Source of the DNA: Amblyornis subalaris
Lineage: Eukaryota; Chordata; Aves; Passeriformes; Ptilonorhynchidae
Direction: 5' to 3'
Assembly: GCA_018881555.1 (NCBI GenBank)
Contig: JACAXG010000034.1
Location: 3,792,615-3,856,614, forward strand
Length of the DNA: 64,000 nucleotides
This document shows, piece after piece, positions 40,373 to 53,031 of the stretch. The position numbers and the translations under genes are program-made. Numbering within the stretch: the first letter of the stretch is position 1; each line of letters opens with the position of its first letter. The notes beneath the pieces are model-generated. The model did not search any database, was not told the DNA's origin, and was given only the letters and a program-made list of their open reading frames with translations.

Positions 40373-41030
40373 GCTTCACATGTCAAGATCAATAGTATTT
40401 TGCAAAAAAGAAAAAAAAATGGGAAAAGGTACATCAACTACTTAGGCTGCGGTACATATACGAAATGAAATTCTGTGTAACGGGGCAGAACTGAAAAGTA
40501 AATTACCAGCTTCCAGAAAGATTAGGAAAAGGTTTAATTTAGATGCTAATTCCACCATCTAGCATGTTTATTTTCAAGAGGAGGGCTGTTCCCTCAGCTT
40601 ATTAGTAGTATATTTGCATGAAAATGTGATCTGTGCTTCCTCACCACTCACTCATCTGCTCTTCCTGATTATGCCTCATTTGAAGCCACAGTCTGCAAAT
40701 GACTCTTATGCTACAGAGAGGATGTTGAGTTCAAGTAGGGAAAAGTTACAGGAGAGCGAATACTTTGAGAGAAATATTATTTTTTCCCATGAACATCTGT
40801 TTATCCATAAAAACTTGAAAAGAAAGAGTGAAGGAAAATACAACTGAGAATGAAAAAAAACCCCTGCAGTCAAATAAGGACCTTTTCCATTAGGCAGAAG
40901 CAGCTGAACCAACCGAATTCCAACCAAGAAGCTGTGAGAGAAGACTCTTTTCCAAAATGAATTGAAGAACACACTTGCATAAAAAANTATTTAGTTTTAA
41001 AATGTGGACATAAACCAATCAATTAGAGAG
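40373..41030. other. Spacer between two same-strand CR1 fragments
   Basis: About 650 bases with no recognised repeat or exon. An A-rich run lies at 40,404-40,419 just after the first CR1 tail. Open frames of 77 (plus) and 88 (minus) codons overlap and look like chance. Confidence 0.5.
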
Positions 41031-41035
41031 AGATG

Positions 41036-41959
41036 GATTTGATAGATGGATTATTACATGGATAAGGAGTTGGTTGGATGGCCATATGTAATGTCTCAAG
41101 GTCCAAATGAAAACCAGTGATGAGTAGTCTCCCTCAAGGATCTGTATTGAGATCAATATTATTTAATATCTTCCTTAATGACATAGTCAGATTGAGTGAA
41201 ACCTCAGCAACACAAACCTGGTGCAGCTGATTCACTGAAGGGAAGAGATGTCATCCACAGAGACCTGTGCAAACCTCATGAAGCTCATCAAGGCCGAGAG
41301 TAAGGTCTTGACCTGGGTCAGGGTAGTCACCACTATCAGTACAGACTGGGTGATGAATTGATTCACAGCAGCTCTACAAACAAGGACTTGGGGATACTGG
41401 TGGACAAAAATTTGGATATGAGCTGGCAATTTGTGCTTGCAGCCCAAAAAAGCCAATGGTATCCTGGGCTAGGACGGCCAACAGGTCCAGAGAGGGGATT
41501 GTGTCCCTCTGCTCTGCTCTTGTGAGACCCCACCTGGANTACTGTGTTCAGCTCTGAGGTCACCAGCACCAAAAAGACACAGACTTGTCAGAGTGGTTCC
41601 AGAGGAGTGTTCTGGGCAGACCTTGTGGTCTTTCAATATACAAAGAGCACTTATCAGAAAGATGGTGAAAGACCTTTTACCAAGGCCTGTAATGAAAAGG
41701 AACGAGGATTTTAAACTGGAAGAGGGAAGACTTAGTTTGAATCTAAGGAAGAAATATTTTACAATGAGGGTGCTGAGACACTAGAACAGGTTACACACAG
41801 AAAACATGAGTGCCTCATCACTNGAAGTGTTCAAAGTCAGGTTAGACAGGACTTTGAGCAACCTGAGGAGGTGAAAGATTTCCCTGCTCATAGCAGAGGG
41901 GTCCAACAAGATGATCTTTAAAGGTCTCTTTCAACTCAAACGAATTTATGATCGAATGA
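41036..41959 (+). mobile_element. CR1 LINE fragment, plus strand, about 0.92 kb with 3' end
   Basis: The longest CR1 copy here. It begins in the reverse-transcriptase coding part (GGATAAGGAGTTGGTTGGATGG near 41,059, ACCAGTGATGAGTAGTCTCCCTCA near 41,114). It continues through the C-terminal region (AACCTCATGAAGCTCATCAAGGCC near 41,272; GGACTTGGGGATACTGGTGGA near 41,385; GTGAGACCCCACCTGGA near 41,522) into the 3' UTR (AAACTGGAAGAGGGAAGACTTAG near 41,713; GATGATCTTTAAAGGTCTCTTTCAACTC near 41,911). It ends in TTATGATCGAATGAA, a decayed terminal repeat. An internal part between the ACCAGCACC and GGTGAAAGACC pieces looks shortened. The copy is 5'-truncated and dead. Confidence 0.93.
41126..41226 (+). 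pseudogene. CR1 ORF2 reverse-transcriptase remnant
   Basis: Inside the CR1 copy, one frame reads S-LPQGSVL-RSI-LFNIFLNDI before reaching a TGA near 41,226. LPQGSVLxPxLFNIFxND is a conserved block of non-LTR reverse transcriptases, downstream of the catalytic FADD motif region in the fold. The catalytic Asp residues are not contained in a readable frame. This is a fossil with no coding capacity. Confidence 0.8.
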
Positions 41960-44900
41960 AGAGACGGCATTAGAATTACTCTTGTGTCTGCACAAAGAAA
42001 TCTCTTTGCAAATGCATTTGCATTGTCCCCATTGACATGGGTTTACTGAAAGCAAACACTGGCTAAAATGTTTGCTTGCATGAAATAAAATTCTAACCTC
42101 AAGGGAAAAAATATTCTTTCTTGGGAGATATACCCCAATATTATATTGAACTGTGTAATTTGAATAAATACAACTAACAGCAAAACAGCTTTGATCCCTT
42201 CAAATCAGGTGGTAGAAATTAGGACTACTGAGCAATACAGTCTCTCCTGATCTGCAAAGCTTTCAGAGCACTCAGAAAGTCTTACAGTAAGCTTGACTAC
42301 CAGTTTTGCAAAAAAGGTGTGCAGTTGTCTTACTGCTCTGTTCATTGCACACTATATATACACTAAGAGTAAGAAAAAATGAAAGANGATAATTTCTTGA
42401 ATATTATGAAACACAAAGATTTTTCTGCTTGACAGATGATTCTGCTTTAAGTCATTAATTTCTTTGAATTTACATAACCGATAAAGTACTTGCAATGAAG
42501 AAATATCACCAGCACTACTTTCTAGTAATAACATATAAACCCTAAAAGCTTTCAGAAGTTTCTAATCCAGAAATAAAATTGGTATCACNAGTATGAAAAA
42601 GGCAATGTCTTTATTGTCTTTCAGAACTACATCTTCTATTCTCACAGCATATCCTTCTTTCCAGTTTGCCAAGCAAGCTGACCTAGATTTTGAAACAAAC
42701 AGGATCTAAAAATAGACTATTTGCTAAAATAAGTGTTGCACAGAGNCCTCTGCAGTCAGCAACACTCTAAATCTCATAAGAAGGACATTCTGCTGTAAAA
42801 ACATGGCATTTTTGTGCCAAACTTCAGCTTAATGCATTTAATTTATGAAAAAGTGTTCTCTTTATTCAGTGTGGTAAAGTGAATAAGGTCCTAAAATATA
42901 CCAACAATGTGACATTAATATTAAAGATTTACCAGAATATATAGAATGAAATCTTGACTCCACTGAAATTCACAGAAATGTTGCCATCAACATTGAAAGA
43001 GCAAAGTTTCCATTCAAAGAATTAATTCCCACAGACAAAATCTGGAATCTAGCCCTAAAAGCCAGAANCAACTTTCAGGTCCTGTCCTGTCTTTTCAAAA
43101 GTGGGCTCTAATTTCTTCAGCCCCTTTTTTACTAACCGCTATCTTTAAAACTTATGAACCTGATTACTTCACGTTTTCCTTTGCTTCATCTTCAGGTTTA
43201 GCCCTTGGGCACAGCAGATGCCAGAACTCAACCCAAACTTCTTAACACTGAAGTCAACAAAAGCTCTGTCAGTTGGTCCTGTGTGATGGTATATTCAGAG
43301 CCATAGTCCACACAAACAGTACCCACTGAAGAATCANCGTCTTGACTCAGAGAAAGACATAGGACAGGTGATTCTTACTGTCTTCTCAAGAGACTTTCAT
43401 TTGCAAACTCTTCTCATTCCTTAATCGGAAAACCCTACTGACAGTAGAGCTTGATATTAGTAAACATTTGAAAGTTCACATCCCACATTACCCACTGAAA
43501 TGGGCAACTGTAGCCCAGAGCTGAGCTACAGAACTTTGTTAGGTCTGTTTCTCTTCCATGGTAGAATAATGGCTTCCTTTAGTGCCATAGGCAGAATTCA
43601 TTATTTCTCATTCCACTGGCCACTAAACTCTTTATTTTCCAGTGACTTGGAAGCCCATTCAAAATATAGTACTAACTGCACAAGAATTTCAGTTTGCACA
43701 AGTTAATGTTGCTCCANTGAATTTGTTGAAGGATCAACAACAAGACCCAGCAGAAAAGTTGACCTGGCTGTTTTAGATGTTGCATTTAGGTGAGTATTAA
43801 TGTGATTATGGCTGATACTCATTTTTTCTGTCTCTCAGACTCAGTTCCTTGCTGTGAGAAATATCTGATGCACACTGGTNGTTTTAAATGAAAGTGTCCA
43901 CAATAACGATAGGTACAACGAAGTCAATATCAGAGACTCTCTGCTGGTTCAACCAGAGAACATCTGAGCCCTGCTGCCAAATTTGCTTTATCTTACCTTT
44001 TTTTTTTTATAAATTACAGTGTCTGTTACATTCAGAGTGACCAAAAAATCTAACATAACAACAATATTTACATCTGAGTGGCTGTATAAGACTTTATGTT
44101 TTTTCCCCACAATAAGCTAAGGCCTTCCCCCAGGGACTGCAGCCAAGCCAACTGTGTGGCCAGTTATAGCTGGGACAGGATTGGCAGGATTTAGCCCAAT
44201 ATTGTTTCTAACAGATACACGGCCCACATGCAGAGGGCCAAGATAAATCATGCAAGAAATCCAATCGATGTCAGTTCTTTTTTGACCACTACTGCAATTT
44301 CACTGTAATGTCTAATAACTGCATGATTTCATTTTAAGCAGTAATTTAAAATACGTACTTCTTTCTATCAACATATACCACCATTCAGGAAAAAGAGTAG
44401 TCCAGATGGTAGCCTGGGCAGAATGATGCCAAGTTCAAATTATTTTATACTAGCTGGAGCTTTGACCCAAGAGCTAAATTTCGTTTTCAGAAATTTCAGG
44501 TTAAAATGTCNCACAAAATATCACACAGCATCCAAAGGCTGCAGTGAAAGACTTGAATAAAAGATATGTGCATGCGTTACTCCACACACANATTCATGCA
44601 TGCCCACAGACACTCTAAGCACAAACAGATGCCTGTAAATGAAGTGACATGCCAGTGAACTTTGCAAGCCTTTCAGAGAGGATATTCAAGGGCCTAGCAC
44701 CATTCAAAATGGAAGATGATCCAATAAATTGCACCGTGGAGTGCTGGCAACTTTAACCCTTTGCCCAGATGAAAAAGCTGTGATGATGAAAGGTTGACCC
44801 CTAACTTCTGGGTGCTGAGATCCTATTCAGCACTTCTGGGGATTAATTTTTCTTGAATGTTGGCCTTAGACACTAGTTGGTCTCTTATTTGAGATTTCCC

Positions 44901-45033
44901 ACACATATTTCCAGTCCTGACTAGATCCATTATGAACAGAGCAGTAGATGGAAACTAGAGATAACAAATGGCTGAAGCCAACTCTGGAAATCTCGGGGGC
45001 CCAGCAGGGTAGAAGAAGGGCAGCAGTGTTGGG

Positions 45034-45041
45034 GGGGGTGG
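45034..45041 (+). repeat. G run
   Basis: Eight consecutive G residues followed by T and GGG. It is too short on G tracts to predict a canonical four-tract quadruplex. Confidence 0.6.
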
Positions 45042-46911
45042 GAAAGCAGATTCAGAAGACCACCAAAATTCCAAGAAGAATGAGGAATAAAGGCAAAAAA
45101 AGGAAGCAGAGATTCTTACTTGTGGAGAGGTGCTTCTTGGATAATTTTTGTGTTCCAGTCAATGACATTTGCCAGGAAACCAAGGGTCTAAGTCTAATCA
45201 TTNAGCAGAAAGATTTCAATGAGTATCAGAATGGATGCTAACAGCAGGCAGAAATTCTGATTTCACTTATTTTAAACATGAAGTAGTTTTTAAATTATGT
45301 GTTCCCTNGGAGATAACAATTCCACATTTCTTTTAGGGACAAAATTGCATCAGCTGGTACTTTCAGGAAGCAGTGTCTACTCTTTTTGCAGGTGTCTTCC
45401 TTGACAAAATACCCTTTTAACCAATGCAATTAGGATGCGAGAAGACTGAGTATTTTCTAGGTTTAGTTTCAAAACAGCTTCTAAGTAGGTCATGTGAATC
45501 ACAGTGTTTGCCAAAAGGTCAGGTTAGTGTGATTTAATCAAATGTGTCCAGTGGAGGCAGTTTGCAGAAGTCACATACAAACACTTCACAACACATCAGC
45601 ACATCAATATGCTTATTCTAAAATATACATCCTTTTTTCAGTCCATGAAAAGAAAGCCCTCAAGAAAATAACATGAATTTTAAAAGAATAAAAGATTGCT
45701 TGCTACNTGTTATTGGTCAATTAATAAAACATCTAAATCCATCCCATACATCTACAAAAGCAAGCCAGTCCTGACAAATGGCCAGAACCAACAACGAATG
45801 AAGCAGCAGTATAATAGATGTTATCAGAGTTGACACATAGTTGTTTATTTTAAAGAATCTGTTTTCTTTTATTACAATATAAATACCATAAGTTCCCCAT
45901 TAAGTATATAAAAAATCTGAGAGATAAAACAAATGAAGATTCAATATATATCAAAAAACATCAACTATCATATTTTTGCATACTTTTCCCTCATGGATTG
46001 CAAAATTAATGCTCTGCAAACATATTAATTTAAAAGAAAAAATTATCTGAATGTGTTTCACAAATTATACCTTAAATTATTTACAGTATGATATACCAGC
46101 TGCTGTGCTCATTTATTTTCTATAGGGAAAATTCTCTAAGCACCATCAATATGCAGTATGCTTTATAGTCACTTGCAAGTTTTTCTTACCATAATTAATT
46201 TGGCATTACAATGATACTGAATATGTAGCTGCCCTTGCCAATTCCTTACCTACTGTCAAATTAGCTACATATCCAAAACAAGCAAAGCTGTTGATCCCAG
46301 CATTACAAGTAACCAAATTTTAAACTCACGCGCCTGATGGCCATAGCTGCCACACTTTCTCATTTACCTCCTTCAGTTAAAACACAGGAAATAAACAACT
46401 CCCAAATAAAACCCCCTACTTTCAAGTAACCAACATATAGCCATGTCCTGAAGTTCACATTCAAAGTCCTTTTTTCACATCAGTCAAGTTTAAAGAGATG
46501 GAAGGCTGTCACATAACCTACGGAAATCAATGTATTTATTCTCCTTCACCATACGGATTAGCTGCAGATATTCCAATAACCAGTAGCTAAAACCTTAGAA
46601 CGAAGGACATTGTCATTAAGCACAATCCAAGCAAAGAACTAATGAATATGCTCCAGGTGATAACCACAACGTGCATCAATAAGTGGGAGTGGAGTAAATC
46701 GATGGATTATGATCCAGGATGTCTCAACATGGCCGACTCATTCCAAGATGCCACAAGAATATTCCTCTGCAGAAAGACTTTCCTCTGAAGCCAGGCCAAG
46801 CACCAGATTTTTCATGGAAGTTAATATACTTCAGTTCTAGGATTTTGACTTCCAACCAAGTGGCATCTTTGCATGTTTGCTACGTTCCATCTATCCTGAA
46901 ACTCACTGCAA

Positions 46912-46930
46912 TGACCCCATTTTGGGGTCA
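46912..46930. repeat. Perfect hairpin TGACCCC-ATTTT-GGGGTCA
   Basis: A 7-base perfect inverted repeat with a 5-base loop. The arms contain TGACCC and GGGTCA, that is, two RGGTCA-like nuclear-receptor half-sites in everted orientation, 7 bases apart. Binding is only a possibility, since no gene or promoter is visible nearby. Confidence 0.35.
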
Positions 46931-48736
46931 ATACAGTCACACCACCACTGACTTCAATATACATGTGATTAAATCCCTTGGGCTTTTTTCATAATACATT
47001 CTTTACATCAGTGAAAGGATCAATGTGGGGAACACTAATTTAACAACTCTCAGTACAGCCAGCACTTTTTTTTAATAATTAAGAAGCTCAGCATCCAATT
47101 CAGTGCTGGTGGGAGGGTGAACTGCTCTGAAAACGATGTACACAATTGCTGCATTCAATTCCATGTATTTCTTCANCAGGCATTTAAAATTAAGTTTTCC
47201 TGCAAGTAGCTACAGGACATATTATATACATACAAACAGCTGAAATTGTAATTCACATCAGATCTGGGGGAAAAACTATGTTTGTGAGGACTGACCTTGA
47301 CATCAGCATGAGGTCAGCAAGTGAGAAAACATTCAACATTTTCTTTTTATTCACTATACTGTTTTGATTCAGAAATTCTGCAGAACTGACATCTAATTAT
47401 CATATTTAAACAATAAATGCAGTGTACATATTATGAAGACATGTATTTTATTCAACAGAGTAAAAACAGACTCAAAACCACATTAAAAACAAAATGCAAC
47501 AAACACATCCCCAGATGAGTCTCAGTACATTCTGCAAACCTCAAACTGACTCTTGTATCTATCTATGTTTCTGGCAGTTCCATTTCAGCTTTAGAGAGAG
47601 AACAGCTTACCAGAGTTTAGGAGGCTGTCAGCAGACACAAAGAAACCTCTCTGTATTTACTCTATCAAGAGAATAGCAGCAGCAGTGGTTTATATGATCC
47701 TCATTGTCNCATAGCATTAAAAAAAACCAGCTCACTGCCTATCCTTGCAGTAAACAAAAATAAATCCCTTGTACAACTTATATACTACTATCAGAAGAGG
47801 CATTTCAAGTTAGTGCAATAAAATATTGCAGGGGCTTCAAAAATACACAAGATAGTAAACACAGGATTTCCTTTGCAACACTGAACTCCTACAATTTGTA
47901 GATGAGCAGAGCCCAGTAGAGACACATGAAGGAGACTGGCTGCNCTTGTGTGTGCACGTGCACTGAACTGGTAGCACTGACTGTGAATGTACATTGCTCA
48001 NTACACACAAAAAAGGTGACACAGCATCTGCCATTCTATAACCACACCTTTCTAAGCTTTCNAGTTAACTGAGTGGGTAGATTTGCATCTATTTTCTCCT
48101 CTTCCTTCCTTACACACACCTATACCCTCACATCTCAGCAGGCTGGTATTTTCTGCCCTATGAACTCTGAATATCGGGTCATTTGTTTTACTTCACCTTT
48201 GCATATGAGGCAGGGAGCATGCAATAAACTTAAGCAATAACCCTTCTTCTGAGGAAAAATGAAGTTTTGTCTCATTGACATCATTGGCTACATGCTATGC
48301 AGTTCACACAGGTTTCTTCATATCCGGGAAACAGGTATGAACTCCTGGGGACGAATAGATTAGCCCCAGTTCAACACGACAGATCAGATTTTAATGGTAG
48401 TGCAGAGAAGTTTCAAGAAAGATGTAAAAGAATGATATGTAAGTAAGAGTGACTAGTGCTTAAAAGTTTTATCAAGAGGCTAATGCTGACGTGTGTGAAG
48501 TCTTCCCTGCACAGCAGTTTTCATTTGTCAGAACACCACTCAGGAAAATTTTAGCAATAAAATGAAGTCTCAAGAGGCATGTTGGGGTTTTGTTCCTCTA
48601 GATAGGCAACATGATTTACATAAGCAGTAAACAGCATCCTTGACTGTTTGCAAGGCTGTTCCCAGGGTATTTGATCAGCTTTTAAGCACTTCAGACTACT
48701 AGGGAAATCTCAGTTTTGGTTTTTGGGTATTTGGGA

Positions 48737-48760
48737 TTTTTTTTGTGTGTGTGTGTATAT
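48737..48760 (+). repeat. T run followed by (TG)n(TA)n
   Basis: Eight T, then about six GT units, then TATATA. A compound microsatellite. Confidence 0.75.
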
Positions 48761-50005
48761 AAATAAATACACATATTTCTATAAAGTTGCCTTGATTTTA
48801 CAATTACTCTGGCTTGTACTTTATCTTAAACTCACAAATATTTGCATTGAAGCCAATGACATTTGTCATATGTTTATTACTCAATGCAGCTGGCAATGGC
48901 TGCATGAGTGGAAAGTAAAATGGAACAATACTTTCATCAGTTACACAGCAACCCACATAAAATGCACAGATGCTTCCTCAGAGCTTTCTTCAATGGGAAA
49001 ACTGAATAGCAGTTTCTTTGACCACTCTGGGCAGACAGATAACAGATTATCTTCAAGTGTGTAGACTTGACCTTTGTGCCTCTTCTATTAATTTACAGCA
49101 TGACTTGAGACTGTGTAGCCTCACAAGACAGAGCTTTTTGGCAGTCAGGTCCTGTGATAGNTCTGTTCTCAAGACTAGAGGACTGAAACCCACTCATACA
49201 CTGAAAAATTAATTAAGAAACACAAGAAACATAAACACTCCATTTCACAAATGGAACTTTTTCTGAAACTCTTCTGCATTTCTCCCCATTAATTTATTTC
49301 ATTAGAAGCTTTGAAATATCATAATGGTGGAACTGCAGAAGTGAACAACTACCAACAGAAGCAACATAGAGTGTTCTGCAGAACCTGGTGAAATCACTTG
49401 TACACAACAACACTGTGTATAAGTATACCTGATTCTGTTTTCAACAATTCTGCTGTACATTTGTTCTAAGCCAAGAAATCCAGACAAACAGGAAAGTTTG
49501 AAGTATGGATTAATCTATTTTTTTTTTACCTTATCTTAAAATCACTCTAACTCCCTACAATTCTACATTTATTTAGTAGCTTTATACAGACTACAGATAA
49601 TTAATTCCATTTTTTTCTGGAATAAAATCTTGGTCTCAAGCACTACTTTCCAGAGAAATATGATATAAAGAACATTGTAATTATTATGATCTGAGGTGAG
49701 CTTCTGAAACAATCAGGTTTTTGCATACCTAAGTAAATCTTCCATTTCTTCAGCAACACCCGCGTGTCATTCTGCCTCGCTGAATTATTGCATAATTTAT
49801 AATGTTATGAACTTTGTAGGTAATTGTTTCCCACTCAATTGATGATATCTTCTGTAAGGCTGACTGTTCCACTGATACAAAAAATTATCGGTGAGTGCCA
49901 GATCAAATGATAGACCAGGTCAAACAGATAGACAACTACCAGTCACTTACCTTGTTTGAATATTGAGAAAAATGAAAGTGAACTCGGGGGTTTGGGTGAT
50001 GGGAA

Positions 50006-50037
50006 TTTTGTTTGTTTCTTTGTTTGGTTGGTTTTTC
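50006..50037 (+). repeat. (TTTG)n-like low-complexity tract
   Basis: Repeats of TTTG, TTTC and GGTT. Low-complexity sequence with no retroposon body recognised beside it. Confidence 0.7.
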
Positions 50038-51592
50038 TTAATACCAGACACCTACAGTGAAGTTTACATATTATTGCCTTCAACAGAATCACTCCCNGAA
50101 ATCTTTGAAAAATATTTTTGAAGAAAGAATTACAACAATTTGTTATTTGGAAGAGTCAAATGGCAAAAGCTCAGGAATGTCTGTTAGGGAACCCGAGAAT
50201 TTATCACCTTTCAAGTATATTTTACTTCTTATTTTTCAACTACATGAACAGTTTTCCATTAGCTTTTGTTCTACAAAGCAGGTTGAGAGACATTTGACNG
50301 GATTCTCTTTTGTCATCACAGACATAATTAAAACACAAAAATAGAAGCAATTTTTGCAAGCAAATTGCAGTTTCATATCAAAACCAAAACAAACAACACT
50401 GCATTTGCAGAGCTTTATCATCCATCACACATAAGTAAGGGAGGATAACAGTATAAATACCATACTTTTTATACAGAAGTGCATCCTACCATGAAGAATG
50501 CTTTCAAAGTACAGTTTGTCCTCTGTCAGCACAACAATAAACATGCACAGCAACAACTTTATGCTAGATCTGGCAATGGGGTGGGATGATGTGCTGTTTG
50601 TGGTGAAAAAGTTGTAGCAGTCTCTGTTCAAGGTATATTATTAGGAACTCTTAGCTTTCAACAAGACCAAAAAGAACACCAGAGTACAACTATTAAGTGT
50701 TAGGCTCCAAAAAATACCCATACAGTGAAANTGCTTGTAAAGTCACTGAAGAACGACAGCACATTTTGATGTATTTTTCCTTACAGCTACTCTGTAGGTA
50801 GAGAAANGCTGTTATATCTGTTTCTAAGAAACTAAAAACAGAATGGGCAACGAGGTGGGTGACTAAAGGGCCTGACTTGCAAAAATGGAGAGGTGTCTAA
50901 AGGCTCCTAAACCATCCAAGCAGTTTTAACTTTAACCATTTAAATTACAGGACTAGTTCAATCCTTAGAAGGTGTGTATTTAAGTGTTCATTGGTTTTTT
51001 CCTTTTTAATATAAATGCTTCAGCGGGAAGTTTTAAAAGCCTCTATTGCTGAGATTTGTCTGCCTGGATGATCCAGAGTATCCATCATTTATTACTGAGG
51101 AAATAACATTCTGTGATAGTCCTGAACCCTTCTGATGTCTGCCAGGTGGCAGGCGGAGTGTGGTTCTGCTATTAAAACAGATGGGCTATTCAGAGGGTCT
51201 GTGTGACTGACATTTCCCATGAACATAGGAACTCTGCACACATGNGTGTACCCATAGTGCAGCAGACAGGAGAAAGAGCATGTGAGGAGTAAGGCACGCA
51301 AACCTGCTTGCTTTCCTAGAAATTTTAAGATGCAGGAAAGCACACAGAAGGAGCTGTTACTGTCACAATGACTGCAAAAGGTGAGTTCCACTGCATTTAG
51401 AACAGATTCCCTGACCCTCAACTCTGAAATCCTTCTCAATATCAAGCTAAGCTATTTAGGGCTGGCAGCAGAAATGGCATTTAGTCCTCTGTCCTCCCTT
51501 TGCTTTCTGTAAGGGCTCTCAGCCAAGCTCCCTGCTAATCTAACTACCACGGCACAGAAGAGATGAGCACCAGCACACCGATTGCAAATCAG

Positions 51593-51806
51593 ATCATAAA
51601 ATTATAGACTATGCTGAGTTGGAAGGGAGCCATCAGGGTTATCAAGTCCAACTCCTACCCCTGCAAAAGACACCCCAACAATCCCACCATGTTCCTGAGA
51701 GTGTTGTCCAAATGCTTGTTGAACACGGTCAGGTTTGGGGCTGTGACCACTGCCCTGGGGAGCCTGTTCAGTGCCCAGCCACTCTCTGGTGAAAAACTGC
51801 TATAGT
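51593..51806 (-). mobile_element. CR1 LINE 3'-end fragment, minus strand
   Basis: The plus strand reads as antisense CR1 starting at its 3' end: a decayed ATCATAAAATTATAG terminal repeat, then GAGTTGGAAGGGAGCCATCAG, AAGTCCAACTCCTACCCCTGCA, AATCCCACCATGTTCCTGAGAG, GTTGTCCAAATGCTTGTTGAAC, and GACCACTGCCCTGGGGAGCCTGTTCAGTGCCC. The copy is only about 215 bases long, a typical 5'-truncated insertion. It is less diverged from the consensus I remember than the other three copies, so possibly younger. Confidence 0.93.
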
Positions 51807-52990
51807 ACTGCAAATCCTTAACAATAAACAAACTCCATGGTTTGGCTTGGAGCATACAGCATACAGTAAAGACAGGCAGGAAATTCAGGGCAGATCTGTG
51901 AAGGAATACAGGCACCAAAGTGCTGAACATTACTGTCCAAATGTTGGAGTGTCTGGCCATTCATGGGACACACTAGGAGAGCTGGTAGTTCCCGAGGGAG
52001 ATACAGGAGAGCTGTAAGGAGAATACCTCAGAGAGGAGCAGCTAAACCACAGTATTCGGGACTTGCATTCAGCTGAACCATGGTATTTAAGATATCAGGA
52101 TGCCTACTGTCTTTCTAGATCAGAGTCCTAGATTTTGCAATCGTTGCAGAACCATGGATTGCAGTGAGCTGCTCCATGAACTTTGGAAACCCATCCCATG
52201 TCTGCACATAGCTGATGGAGCAAACCTTCTCCAGGTATTAATGTTAACAAAATTAGCCCCCTAAATTTCAAAAAGAAAGATCTTTCTAAAGGTAAAGAAA
52301 AAAGGGAAAGGTCTATTTGACCAAGAAGCATATCACTGTTCTGGCTAAATCTGCACTCCTCAGATAAGGGACTTACACTTCAGTAGCCACATGTGTAAAT
52401 AGAGTTGAGTATTTTCACAGTGGAAGGCATGTCAGTGTTAATAACTTGGCACAAGTGAGCATCTGTTATCAGAACAAACAGCCCATTTATTTATCCATAA
52501 GTTTCTGTTTTCAATATGCCTCATCCAAATTACATGCAAGACAATTTTGCACCAAAATGATATCAAAATTTCAGTCTAAACAGAGGGGTATTAATAGCAT
52601 TGTAGTTATTTCAATACCACAGAAATGNAGGTAAAACATATCCATTCCACTTAGGGATCCAAATCATTTCTATACTCATNGTAAGTTTTAATCGCCTTTT
52701 TTCCCCCCCATGCACATTGAAAAAAAATCAGAACTAAGAGAACTGTCTATAAGGTCCTCCAACTGCCCTCCCGCCTTAATGGATTTTACTCACAGTGATC
52801 AAAAAGATTTCTCAGTTGCAAACTGTTACCCCTAAAGTTATTGGTCAGAATAACATCCCAAACCAATGAAGAATAGCACTCTGCTGTTTCAAGTGCTCAC
52901 GTGAGAGACAGGGTTCTAAACTTTATCCCTGGCACTGTTCCTCTCTTAATCCTTGGTCATTATTAAGCTTCTGGATTTCAACACACTACT

Positions 52991-53031
52991 GTGTATATAT
53001 GTATATATATATATATGTATATATACACGTG
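52991..53031. repeat. (TA)n/(TG)n compound microsatellite
   Basis: About 40 bases of alternating pyrimidine-purine (TATATATG, TATATATATATATG, TATATACACGTG). It is self-complementary over much of its length, so cruciform or Z-form is possible. Confidence 0.85.

Larger units (their letters stand above)
41962..51590. other. Non-coding stretch, AT-rich, many single Ns
   Basis: No exon or interspersed repeat was recognised over 9.6 kb. Open frames are 113 codons or fewer, without domains. A very AT-rich stretch lies at 45,840-46,260, a small perfect hairpin at 46,912-46,930, and simple tracts at 43,999-44,008 (T), 48,737-48,760 (T, TG, TA) and 50,006-50,037 (TTTG-like). Confidence 0.5.

Noticed and set aside
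44779..44820. C-box-like GTGATGA and D-box-like CTGA suggesting a box C/D snoRNA
   Set aside because: No terminal stem pairs outside the boxes and no convincing C'/D' pair was found. Boxes this short occur by chance.
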